Assembly (NCBI GenBank): GCA_000432575.1
Contig: HF996781.1
Coordinates: 1 to 64,000, forward strand
DNA from: Clostridium sp. CAG:762
GTDB taxonomy: Bacteria; Bacillota_I; Bacilli_A; RF39; UBA660
DNA: 64,000 nt
Direction: 5' to 3'
The notes beneath the pieces are model-generated. The model was not told the DNA's origin. It did no database searches and saw nothing but the letters and a program-made list of their open reading frames with translations. Positions 63,937-64,000 of this stretch are shown one piece after another (the stretch's first letter is position 1; each line of letters begins with the position of its first letter). The translations under genes were made by a program, and so were the position numbers.

Positions 63937-63968
63937 TTTTACCGATTTCGGTAAAAGTATGATATAAT
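63937..63968 (+). promoter_or_regulatory. Palindromic operator and -10 box
   Basis: TTTTACCG, ATTT, CGGTAAAA, a perfect 8-bp inverted repeat, ends 6 nt before TATAAT. No good -35 is present; the palindrome covers that position, so a repressor or activator probably acts here. Confidence 0.65.
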
Positions 63969-63991
63969 TTAAATATTAGGAGGAGATAGAA

Positions 63992-64000
63992 ATGAAAAAA
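63992..64000 (+). CDS. Start of a gene running off the window
   Basis: ATG with AAA codons behind AGGAGGAG. Only three codons are visible, so nothing can be said of the product. Confidence 0.6.

Overview
This is a very AT-rich chromosomal window with Bacillota-type gene content: serS, S-box-controlled metK, addA, LCP-PASTA, prsA, hemW, MscS, yqfC/yqfD and YjcZ-like mini-proteins. Many genes are preceded by a short Shine-Dalgarno of the form GGTGAT or AAGGAGG. The code is standard: Trp is TGG and TGA acts as a stop. A gut Bacilli lineage related to the Erysipelotrichales/RF39 group is my guess. No rRNA or tRNA gene was seen, so I cannot place it more precisely.

1-7.8 kb: two unknown envelope proteins, then a three-gene surface-sugar cassette (NAGPA-type glycosidase, unknown membrane protein, GT2-GtrA fusion). 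The cassette lies between two copies of a ~115-bp repeat that carries a long hairpin. It is followed by a dgkA-like gene, serS and tsaC. 7.8-15.4 kb: an XRE regulator, two fused ABC transporters, a double-HTH regulator and a pair of VirB2-like small membrane proteins. 15.4-22 kb: a dockerin-bearing glucosaminidase next to a membrane-anchored cohesin-like protein, a patch of decayed genes, then a membrane serpin-like protein beside a C39 peptidase. 22-30 kb: S-box riboswitch and metK, a helical-repeat protein, a nucleotidyltransferase, small envelope genes, rmuC, prsA and two tiny membrane peptides. 30-48 kb: an orphan VirD4-type coupling ATPase, hemW, four scattered pseudopilins, mscS, an HD-domain protein, yqfC-yqfD, a third ABC transporter, addA and an LCP-PASTA protein.

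48.2-63.4 kb is a defence/mobile island. It starts at a probable small RNA whose C-rich tract and terminator region is echoed, in diverged form, at 63.29-63.40 kb beside an integrase 3' end; this looks like an integration site. Inside are five 16-base TCC-N10-GGA sites, an AlbA_2/Schlafen-like ATPase, an integrase with two in-frame stops, a probable small RNA, an AbiTii protein paired with a small membrane protein, a complete type I restriction-modification operon (hsdM-hsdS-orf-hsdR), a 1199-residue protein of unknown type with a C-terminal PD-(D/E)XK-like nuclease motif, and a small HTH/OB-fold operon. A broken second integrase follows.

The most interesting candidate is the AbiTii pair at 51.8-52.6 kb. 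The AbiTii protein ends with, and the overlapping membrane protein begins with, nearly the same IGNNNKI-type motif, which resembles the RHIM/HET-s class of amyloid signalling motifs. I infer a sensor that templates a membrane effector. This rests on sequence resemblance only.
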